Source: Amyelois transitella (taxonomy: Eukaryota; Arthropoda; Insecta; Lepidoptera; Pyralidae). Taken from it: DNA of 64,000 nt. The position numbers and the translations under genes were made by a program. Where the stretch lies: assembly GCF_032362555.1 (NCBI RefSeq), contig NC_083505.1, forward strand, positions 10,407,501 to 10,471,500. The letters run 5' to 3'. Below, in pieces: positions 1 through 18,472 of the stretch; positions within the stretch are counted from its first letter, which is position 1, and every line of letters starts with the position of its first letter. Below the pieces are notes generated by a model, which saw only the letters and a program-made list of their open reading frames with translations, was not told the origin of the DNA and did not search any database.

Positions 1-1326
1 GAAGCTAGCGATATATCTGAATCAGAGCTAGATTTGGATAGCTACTACTTTTTACAACCTATTCCTACTCGACAGAGGAGAGCGCTTTTACGAGGGGCAG
101 GGGTTCGTAAAATAGAAGCTTATGAGAAAGATGAATGTAGAGATATTAGAACTTCTCGAGAATTCTGCGGATGTGCCTGCAAAGGAGTATGCAATCCTGA
201 CAATTGCTCTTGTAGTTTGGGCGGTATAAAATGTCAAGTTGATAGATTAAACTTTCCTTGTGGATGCACAAGAGATGGATGTGGGAATACAACTGGACGA
301 ATAGAATTCAATCCTGTAAGAGTACGAACCCATTTCATTCATACGCTTATGAGAATTGGTCTTGAAAAGCAAAAAGAAGAAAGTGAAGCAGCTGCTAAAA
401 AGCAATGGGCTGAATCGCAAAATGCTAGTACCAGTTCTTGCGGGGCAAATAATTCATATGAAAGGGAGCGTTGTATGAGTCATGAGGATGGAATGTTGCG
501 AGATGTTAATCTCACGCCAAGAGTGGAAGTCGAATCCTGCGTTAATTCAGGGAGTTTTAATAATGTTCATTGTGATATGAATAATATAGCACCACGGGGT
601 AACATGCAGGAAAATGTTGCGTATGGTTATTCTAATGATAATTTAAACCATAGGAATGTACATGATAATAATGTAATGCACTATGACAACGGCAACAATC
701 ATCACGGCCACGGTGTTCCTTACACGTCTAGCATGCTACAAGGGAAAGGACCACCCTATTCTAACACGATGGGCTTTAACACTTTATCAAACAATATGCA
801 AAGATATCCCTGTGAAATGAATTACTCGTATGATCAACACACAGATAATCACCATTTCAAGGGGTCACAAAGTTATTCCGCTTCAAGTTTTGAGGAATTC
901 GCTCACAATTCTCAAATGTCTATGTTCAGTCATTACGGCCATATGTATGTTCCGGATTATTTACACAAACCGAACTCGAGCGGGAACGAGCATAACTCAC
1001 TACAACAATATCACACGATGCCGCAGAATCACTACGAATCCTACAAGAATCCTGAATGTGTGACTGCGGAAAACAAAGACGCTCAATATACTACGCTGAT
1101 GACATTGCCATATCAAAATAGCAATAAGTTACAAACAGTGGAAAACGATCAGAACTGGTTCAGTCACAACACGTTGCTGAACCTGGACCATTCCGACCAT
1201 GCGACGCAGGACGCCACTGAGCTGCCGGCTCAGCCCGCCGCCCCGGCAGAGCCCACGACCTCGGAACCTACCGAAAACTTCGGGGAGCTAATTAAAAAAA
1301 CTATGGTAGAGTCTGTTACTGTGTAG
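1..1326 (+). CDS. CSRNP (Axud1-like): Cysteine/serine-rich nuclear protein (CSRNP/AXUD1 family), last exon, 5' partial
   Basis: The frame is open from base 1 and ends at TAG 1324-1326, giving 441 visible residues; the N-terminus lies outside the window. The first 120 residues carry the family signature: a dense Cys block ([17 protein letters not shown], then CGCTRDGC) followed by [20 protein letters not shown], which is diagnostic of the CSRNP domain. The remaining 300 residues are low-complexity, rich in Asn, His, Tyr, Ser and Met, and end in a Pro/Ala/Glu-rich tail. Family members are nuclear transcription regulators; Drosophila Axud1 is linked to growth control and apoptosis. The family assignment is firm; the paralogue name is inferred. 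The TTG at 34 is not the start, because the frame continues upstream of it. Confidence 0.92.
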   Translation, partial: EASDISESELDLDSYYFLQPIPTRQRRALLRGAGVRKIEAYEKDECRDIRTSREFCGCACKGVCNPDNCSCSLGGIKCQVDRLNFPCGCTRDGCGNTTGRIEFNPVRVRTHFIHTLMRIGLEKQKEESEAAAKKQWAESQNASTSSCGANNSYERERCMSHEDGMLRDVNLTPRVEVESCVNSGSFNNVHCDMNNIAPRGNMQENVAYGYSNDNLNHRNVHDNNVMHYDNGNNHHGHGVPYTSSMLQGKGPPYSNTMGFNTLSNNMQRYPCEMNYSYDQHTDNHHFKGSQSYSASSFEEFAHNSQMSMFSHYGHMYVPDYLHKPNSSGNEHNSLQQYHTMPQNHYESYKNPECVTAENKDAQYTTLMTLPYQNSNKLQTVENDQNWFSHNTLLNLDHSDHATQDATELPAQPAAPAEPTTSEPTENFGELIKKTMVESVTV

Positions 1327-1566
1327 ATGAATTACTTGTTGTCTTTTAATTGTAATATTGAATTATCATGTTATTAAATTTTTAATTATAACAATAGGGA
1401 ATTCGATGCATCAGTTTATTGCAACCCCAAATTCCCAAATTCATCAATTATTTGTAATGACATGTAGGTATTTTGTGTAATAGTCACATCGATTATCATC
1501 CAAAATCATTACCCTATCTAAAACATTTACTACAAAATCAACTGATTCTATGTTGTAATATGAGGA

Positions 1567-1572
1567 AATAAA
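1567..1572 (+). terminator. Candidate poly(A) signal of the CSRNP gene
   Basis: An AATAAA hexamer lies about 240 bases after the stop codon in AT-rich sequence. It is the first canonical hexamer downstream; the choice is inferred from position only. Confidence 0.45.
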
Positions 1573-2365
1573 ATGAGACTGTTATGAAATATATCCGACG
1601 CGATAGCATAATCGCAGTCTTACTTTCGTTACGGAATCGAAGCTTTGAAATCGTTTGCTAAAAAGACGCTTTATTTTATAAATCTAATAAATTGTTATAG
1701 AAAACGTTGTATCTATTAAAATTTGACTAGAAACAAATTGATTTAATAGCTTAAGCACATGGAAAGCGCAGAAAATGAATGCAGGGAAATGCGGCATGAA
1801 CTTTATTTAGGCATACTTAAATTATGTCTATGATCCTATCAGTATATACTATCCATCGGACTTATAACACAGATTGAACTTACCCCTAAAGAAACGTCGA
1901 GATATGTGTTATGGTTACTCAACGATACCATATTTTAAATTAGAGACATACATATATAATATAATAATAATAAATATATAGGTATAATAATCATAGACAA
2001 TCACAAAACTCAGCTTTTCATAATGCTCTGAGCGTTACGGAGAACCCGGTCCGTGGGTCTCAGGTAAACAATACCACGACGCTTAACAGGCATGATAGAA
2101 AAAAAGATCATAAATTCAGTTTAGGTTCCCTCAGCTTAACCCTTTGTATTTTTTATTCTTTCAAACGATTTAAACGCGCTATTTCGATGCGTTACCACAC
2201 ACTATTGAATTGACATTGGACTACCAAAGTGCTCTGATACACAATTTACCTTCTTCATTCTAATAATTTTACTTATAATGCCAATTTTTATGAAAGAGCA
2301 CACAAACATAAACAGCACCCAAAACAAAAGCAACACTTACTGCAGGAGTAACAACAAGCAAGGTT
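1573..2365. other. Intergenic, no gene seen
   Basis: AT-rich sequence with a TAA/ATA-rich stretch near 1950-1985. No ORF with family similarity and no confident repeat was recognised on either strand. Confidence 0.5.
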
Positions 2366-2475
2366 AAAAACTATCGCTGTTTCTTTTATTTCACGTCATG
2401 ATAAAGAGCGAAACAGTGATAGTTTTTCGCGCGATATAAACGGCATTGCGGTCGCCATGCTATGGGGGCTGGCCG
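2366..2475. repeat. Foldback (MITE-like) repeat, copy 1
   Basis: Arms 2366-2383 and 2410-2427 are reverse complements at 17 of 18 positions around a 26-base loop. The flank to about 2475, containing CGCGCGAT and a GGGGGCTGGC end, recurs in related form near 10085-10170 and 21745-21880, so this is a dispersed family. No coding capacity is seen. Confidence 0.6.
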
Positions 2476-2811
2476 TTGACGTTATCTACTTAATAGTTCT
2501 CCAAATAGGTTTTGTTAAGTTCTAGAAATTTGCGCTTTCAAATAATAAAATTATCATGTAAGTTTATTTCTTTCGTGATGTTTGAGGAATTAAATCATTA
2601 CTGATACCCACCTACTACTACCTACTGATATCTATTTACTTTATGCTGTTGGCATCACGAAATTAAATTCTATTTTGTGATTGTGACAGGCAGACCTCCG
2701 TTTCATAAATCATGAGGATAAAAGGCCTCAAAAACAGCAACAGTTCAGTCAAACGCCTGAAACATATATTATTTGATAATTTTACAGCAGTTACTAATAA
2801 AAAAATAAATT

Positions 2812-3003
2812 ATACGGACAAATTACACAGATTGAGTTTACCTCGAAGTAATAGTACGAAACTATTTTATAATAAAAACTTATATAGATAAACATCCAAC
2901 ACTCAGACCAATCAGAAAAAAATCGTTTCTCATCATGACCACCTGACCGGAATTCAAACCCAGGATCTCTAGTCAAGCGTACTACCGCTGCGCCACAGAG
3001 GTC
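2812..3003 (-). repeat. tRNA-derived SINE (family S1), copy 1
   Basis: Read on the minus strand it starts with a tRNA-like head (A-box region GTGGCGCAGCGGTAG; the B-box is degraded here), continues with a family body matching the copies at 8386, 11250 and 44961, and ends in an A/T-rich tail near 2795. Confidence 0.75.
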
Positions 3004-4003
3004 AATACATTAAAATCGGAATTCGTACGAAAAATAATAAGTATTCACATTCAAAAGCCTACACCCAACCTAAACCTAAACCTCTACCAAATTTAATCAA
3101 ATCTACCTATTCAAGGGCACTTTCTTTACTTAGCCACATATAAAGAAATATCAATGTTATATGGAACACAGCATAGATCGAAAGTAATGAAGGGCGCGGT
3201 GGGCGGCGCCGCCCGCCTATGTATTTGTACGAGCAGAACGTAGAACCTACGTAAATATATGAAACCGCGTCGCGTACGATAACGTACTGTGTGTTGTGTG
3301 TGTGAGTACAAACCACTATATATGATTTACCGTAACGTTTTTTTTACTTGCTGCGACTGGTTATATTGAATTGAGTATCCAACTCTACAAAAACTTTGAA
3401 AGCATTAGTGAGTTAAAAAGTATAGAACAAAATAAAATATAGTTTAGTAAAAGTATGTGTAGATTACAAAAATTACGAGAAGCTTAAAATCAAGAATTGG
3501 TTTTGAAATTAATTACTAAAATTTGGGGATAAATCCCCAAGTTGGAAACATTCGGGTGGAGGGGTGGGGGCGGGGAAGAAGGTCGGAAGACACAAGACAC
3601 TTTGTTACTGCATTTCATACAAACTACGTGTATATAATCTATTTACGTAAGGGTGACTGACTGATCATCCCATGCACAGCCCAGATTACGTATGTACTGT
3701 ACCGATCGGGCTTAAATTGGGTATTAGTAAATGATCGAGGAATCCGCGAAGAAAAGATTTCCCGAACTTGTCTTGAGAACGGGATTTTTCATTTAACACT
3801 GACTAAGAAGTATAAATTCATACTCAACTTCCCATTCACTATATATACACTATGTATCTTCTTCGCTTGTTTAAGCTGTGCCACGAATTATATAAATCAT
3901 GTGCGTGTTCGTTATCAATTTAATACGGGGAGTTATTAAAATGATAAAAGTCGTTCTTCCTGATAGCATATTGGGCAAAACAAAGGCTATATATACTTAA
4001 CTA
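3004..4003. other. Intergenic, no gene seen
   Basis: AT-rich, with a short GC-rich patch near 3195-3220 and a G-rich run near 3555-3580. The small open frames here have no recognisable domain and look like chance. Confidence 0.5.
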
Positions 4004-4270
4004 GCCGTGCCAGCGACTTCGACCGCGTGGAATAGTTATTTTAGGCATCATTGAAGCCCTCAAGGATGAATAATTTTCCCCGTTTTTTTCACATACTTAT
4101 TCCATTATTTCATTGCTACTTACAGTTGCAGCGTGATGTTATATAGCCTAAAGTCTTCCTCGATAAATGGTCTATTCAACGCAAAAATATTTTTTCAATT
4201 CGAACCACTAGTTCTTGAGATTAACGCGTTCAAACAAACAAGCAAACAAATAAACAAACTTATACAGCTT
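4004..4270 (+). repeat. Old RTE-like LINE/SINE tail, copy 1
   Basis: It begins with a degraded form of the GACTTCGTCCGCGTGGA motif seen in the young copies at 41093 and 44357. Most of its length matches, in inverse orientation, the copy at about 16938-17170, so both are members of one older subfamily. Confidence 0.6.
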
Positions 4271-4980
4271 AATAATATTTATTAAAATTTAATTTTTAAA
4301 ATGTTAAAATTGAAATTAGGGGGTGAAGGAAAATTTTAAACCATAGGTTGAAGCAGTAAGATTTTACTTTCAACATCTAGTGTCTATTCCTTATTTTACT
4401 TTAACTAAAAAAAATATTTATTTAAGGCTCTATAAGTAAACATTATTTTTTACATACTATGGGACAAAACAAGGCCCCAACGTGCCATTTTAGTGTCTAG
4501 GAAAAGGGTGGTGGTACAAATTACACAAGAGCTAGTTATTTATACGTACTTACTTAAACGTACAACTACGTCTGTCTAGTAATAATTTTTCTGTATCATA
4601 CATACATACCTTCTTGAGGTAGGTACCTAACTATTTAATATTAACTGGGAGACAGAAGCCAAAAATATTTTCATCTTGTATATTTCAATCTCTTATTTAT
4701 ATTGTGACCTCTAGACGTCAGTACGTCACCGTCCTCACCTTGATGATATGAACATTTCTTAGGAGGAAATTATATTGAATTCTCTACATATTTTCTTTTT
4801 GACAGCAATTTACATTTTGTGTAATATTTAAAGCATAAATCAAATTAGGTATATGATGTAAACCTTATATATAATCCCCCCAAGAGTGAGATGATGACCC
4901 TGATAGGGTCCTGTGACTAACTCTTGAGTCGGTACGTAGAAACCTGAATAACTGGTACTTTCTTTTTGGATTATTTCTAG
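4271..4980. other. Intergenic, no gene seen
   Basis: AT-rich sequence without a recognisable domain, RNA or repeat. Confidence 0.45.
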
Positions 4981-4981
4981 T

Positions 4982-5260
4982 GCCGTGTGGTTCCCGACAC
5001 CAACAGAAAAAAAATTAGACCTGTCCACAGGTAATTTTTTTTCAGAGGTCCTTTTTTATATATAACTATTCTCCCTTTCCCATTGTTGTCGTAAAAGAAG
5101 ACTATGGGATATGCTTATAAACCTGGAATTCTGCTAGGCGACGAGCTAAAAATTTGCCACTATATGAATCTCAAGCCAAACAGCGAGTCAGTCTTTTCGA
5201 GACCTTTGACTCTGTCTTTCCCGTGGGGTATATAGATATGATTGTATGTGTGTATGTATT
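4982..5260 (+). repeat. SINE-like repeat (family S2), copy
   Basis: It starts with GCCGTGTGGTTCCCGACACC, carries the family middle (CTAGGCGACGAGCTA, then GACTCTGTCTTTCCC) and ends in a TGTATGTATG tail. This is the most frequent repeat family in the window. Confidence 0.7.
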
Positions 5261-5501
5261 CGAATTTCTACAAGTGGGCAAGTCAGGTTTTTACATAAAG
5301 CGAATAGTTTTTACCTCCGGTGGTCCGCTACATTTCGGGGGCGCCTAACTTAGCTCGGATCATGGTTACACACACAACCAGTAGCATGAATGTACAATAA
5401 AACTGAAAACATAAACTTAGGAAAAGTCTTAGTCTCGAATAATGGCCACAGTAAAATTTGCACCTGCGCGCACCTTGTAACCTGGGTATGTAGGTTGTTA
5501 C

Positions 5502-5716
5502 ATATATATATATACATATGGTCAAGTCTATATCCCCTGCTGGGTAGACAGAGCCAACAGTCTTGAAAAGACTGAATCGCCACGTTCAGCTGTGTGGCTT
5601 AATGATAGAATTGAGATTCAAATAGTGACAGGTTGCTAGCCCAGCGCCTAAAAAAGAATCCCAAGTTTGTAAGCCTATTCCTTAGTCGCCTTTTACGACA
5701 TCCATGGGAAAGAGAT
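5502..5716 (-). repeat. SINE-like repeat (family S2), inverted copy
   Basis: The reverse complement shows the S2 order: CCCATGGATGTCGTAAAAGG near 5716, then the GCGCTGGGCTAGCAACC block, the AAGACTGTTGGCTCTGTC block, and a tail at an ATATATAT run near 5505. Confidence 0.7.
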
Positions 5717-6299
5717 GTAGGTTGTTCTTTAGTGAAAATTGCATATTAAGAACCAAATAAGAACTTTCATCAGTATCCAACTACCTAGTATGATAAACGT
5801 GGCATTCGCTTGTGACTATTGGCTCTTTCTAACCCATAAAGAATAGACCTGCAATATAAAATGTGTGCGAGCATTAATATTAAACGTAAATCCCTTGATG
5901 AAAAGCAAAAACCATGATATTAAAGGCACCACAAATAAAAGAAAATGTATTATAAATAAACTATATTCCTTTAACAGATTTCATAATAAATTCTTTAAGG
6001 TGTGTAAAATATCACAAATTCGAAATGCTACATCGCCATCACGAAGACAACCGCATGCCCGATAAGCACAGAGCCCGGAACGCTTGTGTCTGCCTTCAGT
6101 GCTCTGCGCGGGTAATACTGATGGCGCCGTCATTGTTTTCGTCAGGACGGCCGCGACAACTGCCAAATCTTTATAGACTTGTCTTTGCTGGCTGTGATCA
6201 AAGTTTGTGAGATCTCGTCGAAGTAGATACTGTTGATGGTGTCTGTAACAATCATTTGATATTGGTGCCGAGAACCACACGGCACATTCATACAACATA
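5717..6299. other. Intergenic, no gene seen
   Basis: No recognisable gene. A frame of 136 codons on the minus strand (to 6391) runs out of LINE sequence into unrelated DNA and is not credible. Confidence 0.5.
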
Positions 6300-6890
6300 C
6301 ATAAAATCACGCCTTTTCCCAGAGGAGTAGGCAGAGACTTCATTTTTCTACTTGCCACGATCTCTGCATACTTCCTTCGCTTCATCCACATTAATAACTC
6401 TCTTCATGCAAGCTCGGCGGTTTCGGGTACTCTTGACCTGACTCTTTGCTAGGACGTCCTTAATTTACAATACAATATCAAGAAAAGTTCGCCTAGGCCT
6501 GCCCACTCCGACCTTTCCCTCCACACTCTCCTTATATATCTGCTTAGTCAACCTGCTTTCATTCATCGTCTCCTCATGACCAAACCATTTTAACATACCC
6601 TTTTTTATTCCTGAAACTACATCTTCTTTCACATCACAACATTCCCTTATCACGCTGTTCCTTATCCGGTCACTCAATTTCACACTGATCATATTCCTTA
6701 ACGCTCTCATTTCCACCGCATTTATTCTGCTTTCATGCTTCTTTTGCCACACCCAACTTTCACTCCTTACATACATTAATGTTGGGACCAACACGCCCTT
6801 ATGAACAGCCAGACGAGCGATTTTATCATCAATTTCATTCCTGACTTTATTAATCAATACCTTAGCATACATTTTACACGGCACTTCCTT
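6300..6890 (-). mobile_element. 3' fragment of a non-LTR retrotransposon (LINE): reverse transcriptase C-terminus plus tail
   Basis: On the minus strand one frame runs open for about 135 codons and reads as the C-terminal part of a non-LTR reverse transcriptase ORF: KIARLAVHKGVLVPTLMY, then INAVEMRALRNM, then KKGMLKWFGHEETMNESRLT, then GRPRRT. The sequence to about 6300 continues in other frames with the usual tail of this family (MKRVINVDEAKEVCRDRG-like, then a frame-shifted SAYPSGK-like segment) and ends with GGCGTGATTTTATGTATG. The endonuclease, RT core and 5' end are absent, so it is a typical 5'-truncated copy. Its upstream edge lies within a few bases of the NSMAF stop codon. The clade (RTE/CR1-like) is uncertain. 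Confidence 0.85.
6846..6851 (-). terminator. Candidate poly(A) signal for NSMAF, inside LINE sequence
   Basis: AATAAA on the minus strand 44 bases past the NSMAF stop codon. It lies within the reverse-transcriptase reading of the LINE fragment, so if used, the mobile element supplies the 3' end of the host mRNA. Confidence 0.4.
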
Positions 6891-6894
6891 ACAT

Positions 6895-14829
<7,935 letters not shown>

Positions 14830-15488
14830 TGTGACGAAACTTTCACCGACAGACTGAATGTTTTCCTTAATTTATTATAAAAGGGGCACGGATCTAGATT
14901 CTGTTAACCATTCTCAAAGATATTATTTAACAGGTTTACTCATTAAACGAATCAGAATACAAATTCTAACAACTTATATCCGTATTTTCCTAATTTCACG
15001 GCTCACGGCAGGCAGACTAAAAGCTAAACAAACAAAATACTAGCAAAAACCAAAGACATAAAAACTGACTAAGTTACTGCAAGCAAGACTGAAGACATGA
15101 CGTTGACATTAGAAGTATATTTTACCAATACTTGATCCATCGTTCCATAGAACAAAAACAAATCTTGCCTATATCACAAACCTTTGTCAAATTTGAAGTG
15201 AAAGTGAACCTCACAAAAATTTATCGTATAATTTCTTTAAAGCCAACAAGCTAAAATCAATTTGTTATCTTTTAGTCGCCTTGATTAAAGTGAGTGATTC
15301 ACTTTTTTCAGATCAAAACTTGATCGAAAACAAAAACTCGCTCTTAGACGTTAGACGTCACTGACGAGCAGTCAGTTAACATCAGTAGTCAGTGTCAAGT
15401 GTCAAAATAGTTCAGCTGATTTATGTTTATTTTATTTATGTAAAAATTGTTTTATTGCAGTTTATTTAGCTAAAAAAGATACTTTGAA
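14830..15488. promoter_or_regulatory. Shared bidirectional promoter region, NSMAF / HARBI1-like
   Basis: The two start codons face away from each other across 659 bases, so both 5'UTRs and promoters must share this gap. TGTCA/TGACA motifs occur at 15102-15110 and as AGTGTCAAGTGTCAAAAT at 15391-15408; a TTTAGACGTTAGACGTCACTGACG cluster begins near 15343. No TATA box stands out. Confidence 0.6.
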
Positions 15489-18039
15489 ATGAACACCTTA
15501 CTGAAAATACAAATGCTTCGTAATAGCATCTACAATGAGCGTATTACTCGCCGTATCCTTCGTGATACTTGTGATTGTAAAAATTTGTCTGATTCATACC
15601 TGCTGAGACATTGCCGAGTGAACAGAACGGTTTTTCATCAAATATTAAGAATACTAGAACCAGTCGTCCCTAAAACACAGCGTTCTACTGGAATACCATT
15701 CCCGTTAAAGGTATGTTTTTAAAGCTAGAAACAAATAATATACTTATGTTCATCTATATTTTATTCATTCTATCTTTCCCATTAAATTGAATCATATAAT
15801 TATTGTAAAAGGTTTTGGTCACATTGTCATTCCTCGCCAGCGGATCCCATCAGAAGTCAGTCGGAAATGACTTCAATGTGAACATATCCCAGAAATCTGT
15901 CAGCAGAGTCATAAAAATTATCATAGAAGGACTCAATATTGTGCTGGATAACTGGGTTTTGTTTCCTAGCACTATGATTCAAAGAGAAAAGATTAAAGAA
16001 GGGTGAGTTTTAACTTGCACTACACATTAAATATGCTTTTTAATTTGTTACATTAGTATTGCAAAAATTAAAGTATGCTGTACTGACCTTACAATAACTG
16101 ATCCTGAGGAGAAGATGCTGACCACTGAAAAAGGATATTTGTGTTGTATCAAAATTTTCCTATGTGTGATTTAAAGTATTAATATAATATTTTTATATAG
16201 GGATAAGCTTATAAACTTGGGATATGGGCTACTAACCTGTCATTATTTAAATCTCAATACTATCATTAAGCCAAACAGCTGAATGTAGCCTATCTGTCTC
16301 AAAACTGGTGGCTCTGTCTACGCTGCAAGGGATACAGACATGATTATATGTATATATTTTTCCTAGGTTTTATCAAAAATACAACTTTCCTGAAACTATT
16401 GGATGCCTTGATGGAACTTGTGTACAAATTGTATGTCCAAGAGATGATGAAGAAGCTTTCTATGACAGAAAAGGACAATATTCTATTCATGCACAAATTG
16501 TAAGTTCAAAAAAATACAGACACATTATTCTCTTATGTTTCCTCATACCTAAGACAAAGTGATAGTTGCTTTAGTTTTGGTTAAACACAGACAGAGTTGC
16601 GGTCAAAGTTAGTAAGCAATATATATTTTTTCATTAGTACTGTACTGTTGGTTGTAGGTTTGCAAGCAAGGCTTTATAAGGATACATCTAATTGAAACTT
16701 CATTTCAGATTTGTGATGCTGACACAAAGATCATAGCCATATGCTGCAGGTTTGGTGGAGCAGCGAGTAAAGCTTACATTTGGAATAAAATGAACATCAG
16801 GCCCTTCATTGAAAATATAAGTAGGCAAGGGGAACCAGGATGGCTTATAGGTCAGATATATTTTATACATACATACATAAAAACACACCTTTTTCCCGGA
16901 GGGGTAGGCAGAGACTACATCTTTCCACTAATCTATACAAATAATATAGAGCTGAAGAGTTTGTTTGTTTGAACGCGCTTATCTCGGGAACTACTGGTTC
17001 GAATTGAAAAAATATTTTTGCGTCGAATAGCCCATTTATCAAGGAAGGCTTTAGGCCATATAACATCACGCTTCAACTATAAAGAGCAAAGAAATAATGT
17101 AAAATGTGAAAAAAACGGGGAGAATTATTCATCCTAGAGGGCTTCAATGATGCTCATAATATATAATACTAATTAAATATCCATAGAACACAGTATTTCT
17201 CCTGAAAAAACTATGTTGTTACCATTAGATGAGACAGGACAAGAAACAGAGGAATAACTTAAAGATTTTTGATTAATAGGCAGATTTCATTCTAGTATAA
17301 AGACAAGTCTTATTTGAATGTTTTAATTTTGTCTTGTCATATTTCAGCGGATTCAAAATACCCGCAGCGTCCATGGTTAATGACGCCTATAGTGCACGCC
17401 CCTCAGGGTTCCCCAGAGGCGCAATACAATAACTTCCATGGCCGCACTAAGATATGCATAGACAGGTACATTTTCAGTTTTTTTGGCTACAACCTCTCTT
17501 TGTTATTGTTCTGAGGATCATTGTTATCGCCAGGGTTGGTTATATAAGTGGGAAGAATGAACACGGCTTGTGCGCTGTGAATGCAAAAAACGGTGAGTTT
17601 TGATTCGGAAGATACCGGTTGCGCTAAACCAATCAAGGCTGAAAGAACAACAACACAATTCTTTCTGACGAAATATCTTGTCTAAGAACCTGCTCTGAGA
17701 CTGCTAAAATAAGCTAAAACCGTTTTAAGATAAATATATACATAACCATTTCTCTTTTGTTAAAGATGCATCGGCAAGCTAAAAGGCAGATGGAAATGCC
17801 TTCAGAAAAGACCCCTACACTATACTCCCCAAAGGGCCGCTAAAATCATAAACGCTTGCGCGGTCCTACACAACCTTTGCATAAAAGCCGGCTTACATGA
17901 CCCAATACTTTATACAGATCCTGGACCAATGCAACCATTGGATGACATCATTGAAATGCCTAATGACAATGTCAATGACTTTTACATGGGATTGGAAGTA
18001 AGAAGACAGCTCGCCGAGCGAATCTATTTCAGTGTTTGA
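15489..18039 (+). CDS. HARBI1-like: HARBI1-like putative nuclease (PIF/Harbinger-derived DDE domain), six exons, apparently intact
   Basis: Exons 15489-15710, 15812-16002, 16367-16499, 16709-16850, 17348-17465 and 17766-18039 (stop TGA 18037-18039) sum to 1080 bases, 359 residues; human HARBI1 has 349. All ten splice sites are GT-AG and phases agree. Landmarks against HARBI1 are GSHQKSVGNDFNVNISQ (helical region), GCLDGTCVQI (first catalytic Asp), WLIADSKYPQRPWLMTP (second Asp), and ICIDRCIGKLKGRWKCL, where the third acidic residue is Asp rather than the usual Glu. A conserved KIINACAVLHNLCI block closes the fold. HARBI1 derives from a Harbinger transposase and in vertebrates works with a Myb-like partner; none is seen here. 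Five introns, no terminal inverted repeats noticed, and a promoter shared with NSMAF favour a host gene over a mobile copy, but this is an inference. Confidence 0.88.
16200..16355 (+). repeat. SINE-like repeat (family S2), 3' part, in HARBI1-like intron 2
   Basis: Carries GGATAAGCTTATAAACTTGG, AGCTGAATGTAGCCTATC, GTGGCTCTGTCTACGC and a GACATGATTATATGTATA end. The 5' head is missing. Confidence 0.7.
16866..16922 (-). repeat. LINE tail fragment
   Basis: The reverse complement reads GTAGTCTCTGCCTACCCCTC and continues to a GGTGTG...TATGTATG end, the same 3' terminus as the LINE at 6300-6890. It lies in HARBI1-like intron 4. Confidence 0.6.
16938..17170 (-). repeat. Old RTE-like tail, inverted relative to the copy at 4004
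   Basis: Reverse-complement match to 4030-4270 over most of its length (GAACTACTGGTTCGAATTG, TTTGCGTCGAATAGCCCATT, GGGCTTCAATGATGC). Confidence 0.65.
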
Positions 18040-18281
18040 GGCCGTACTGCATGGTAAAGGAACCTTTTTATTAATGTGTGAAGTGAAAGGACCGCACGTC
18101 TGCCCGGCCTGCTACGGAAAATGACGGGGCTTGAAATCTGTAAGAATTCAGTGGTAAATTGTGCCATGCCACTCTAGCTCGTGGCCCGAGCGCTGTTGAA
18201 GAAAGGACCTACATATACGAATATGAACTAGTAAACATGTGTTCTTAAATCACAATGTAACTAATCAAAAGACTAATACGT

Positions 18282-18287
18282 AATAAA
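18282..18287 (+). terminator. Candidate poly(A) signal, HARBI1-like gene
   Basis: AATAAA 243 bases after the stop, before the convergent end of NUP93. Confidence 0.45.
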
Positions 18288-18448
18288 ACAGAATTATTTC
18301 ATAAACAATTTTTTCTCAAAACATTTATTGGGATTTGTGCCGATCTGCATTTTGTCCTACACGGTATCACCGCGAACGTGTAGTCACTGTGATACAAGTA
18401 ATAAAATCCAGACTCATTTCATAACAATATTTTATTCTTAACTCATAA

Positions 18449-18454
18449 TTTATT
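18449..18454 (-). terminator. Candidate poly(A) signal, NUP93
   Basis: AATAAA on the minus strand 19 bases past the stop; a second lies at 18431-18436. The two convergent genes therefore end within about 250 bases of each other or overlap. Confidence 0.5.
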
Positions 18455-18472
18455 GGTATTTTAGTCTAGGAT

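Noticed and set aside
5981-6391. A 136-codon minus-strand frame
   Set aside because: It begins out of frame in LINE tail sequence and continues into unrelated DNA, with no domain.
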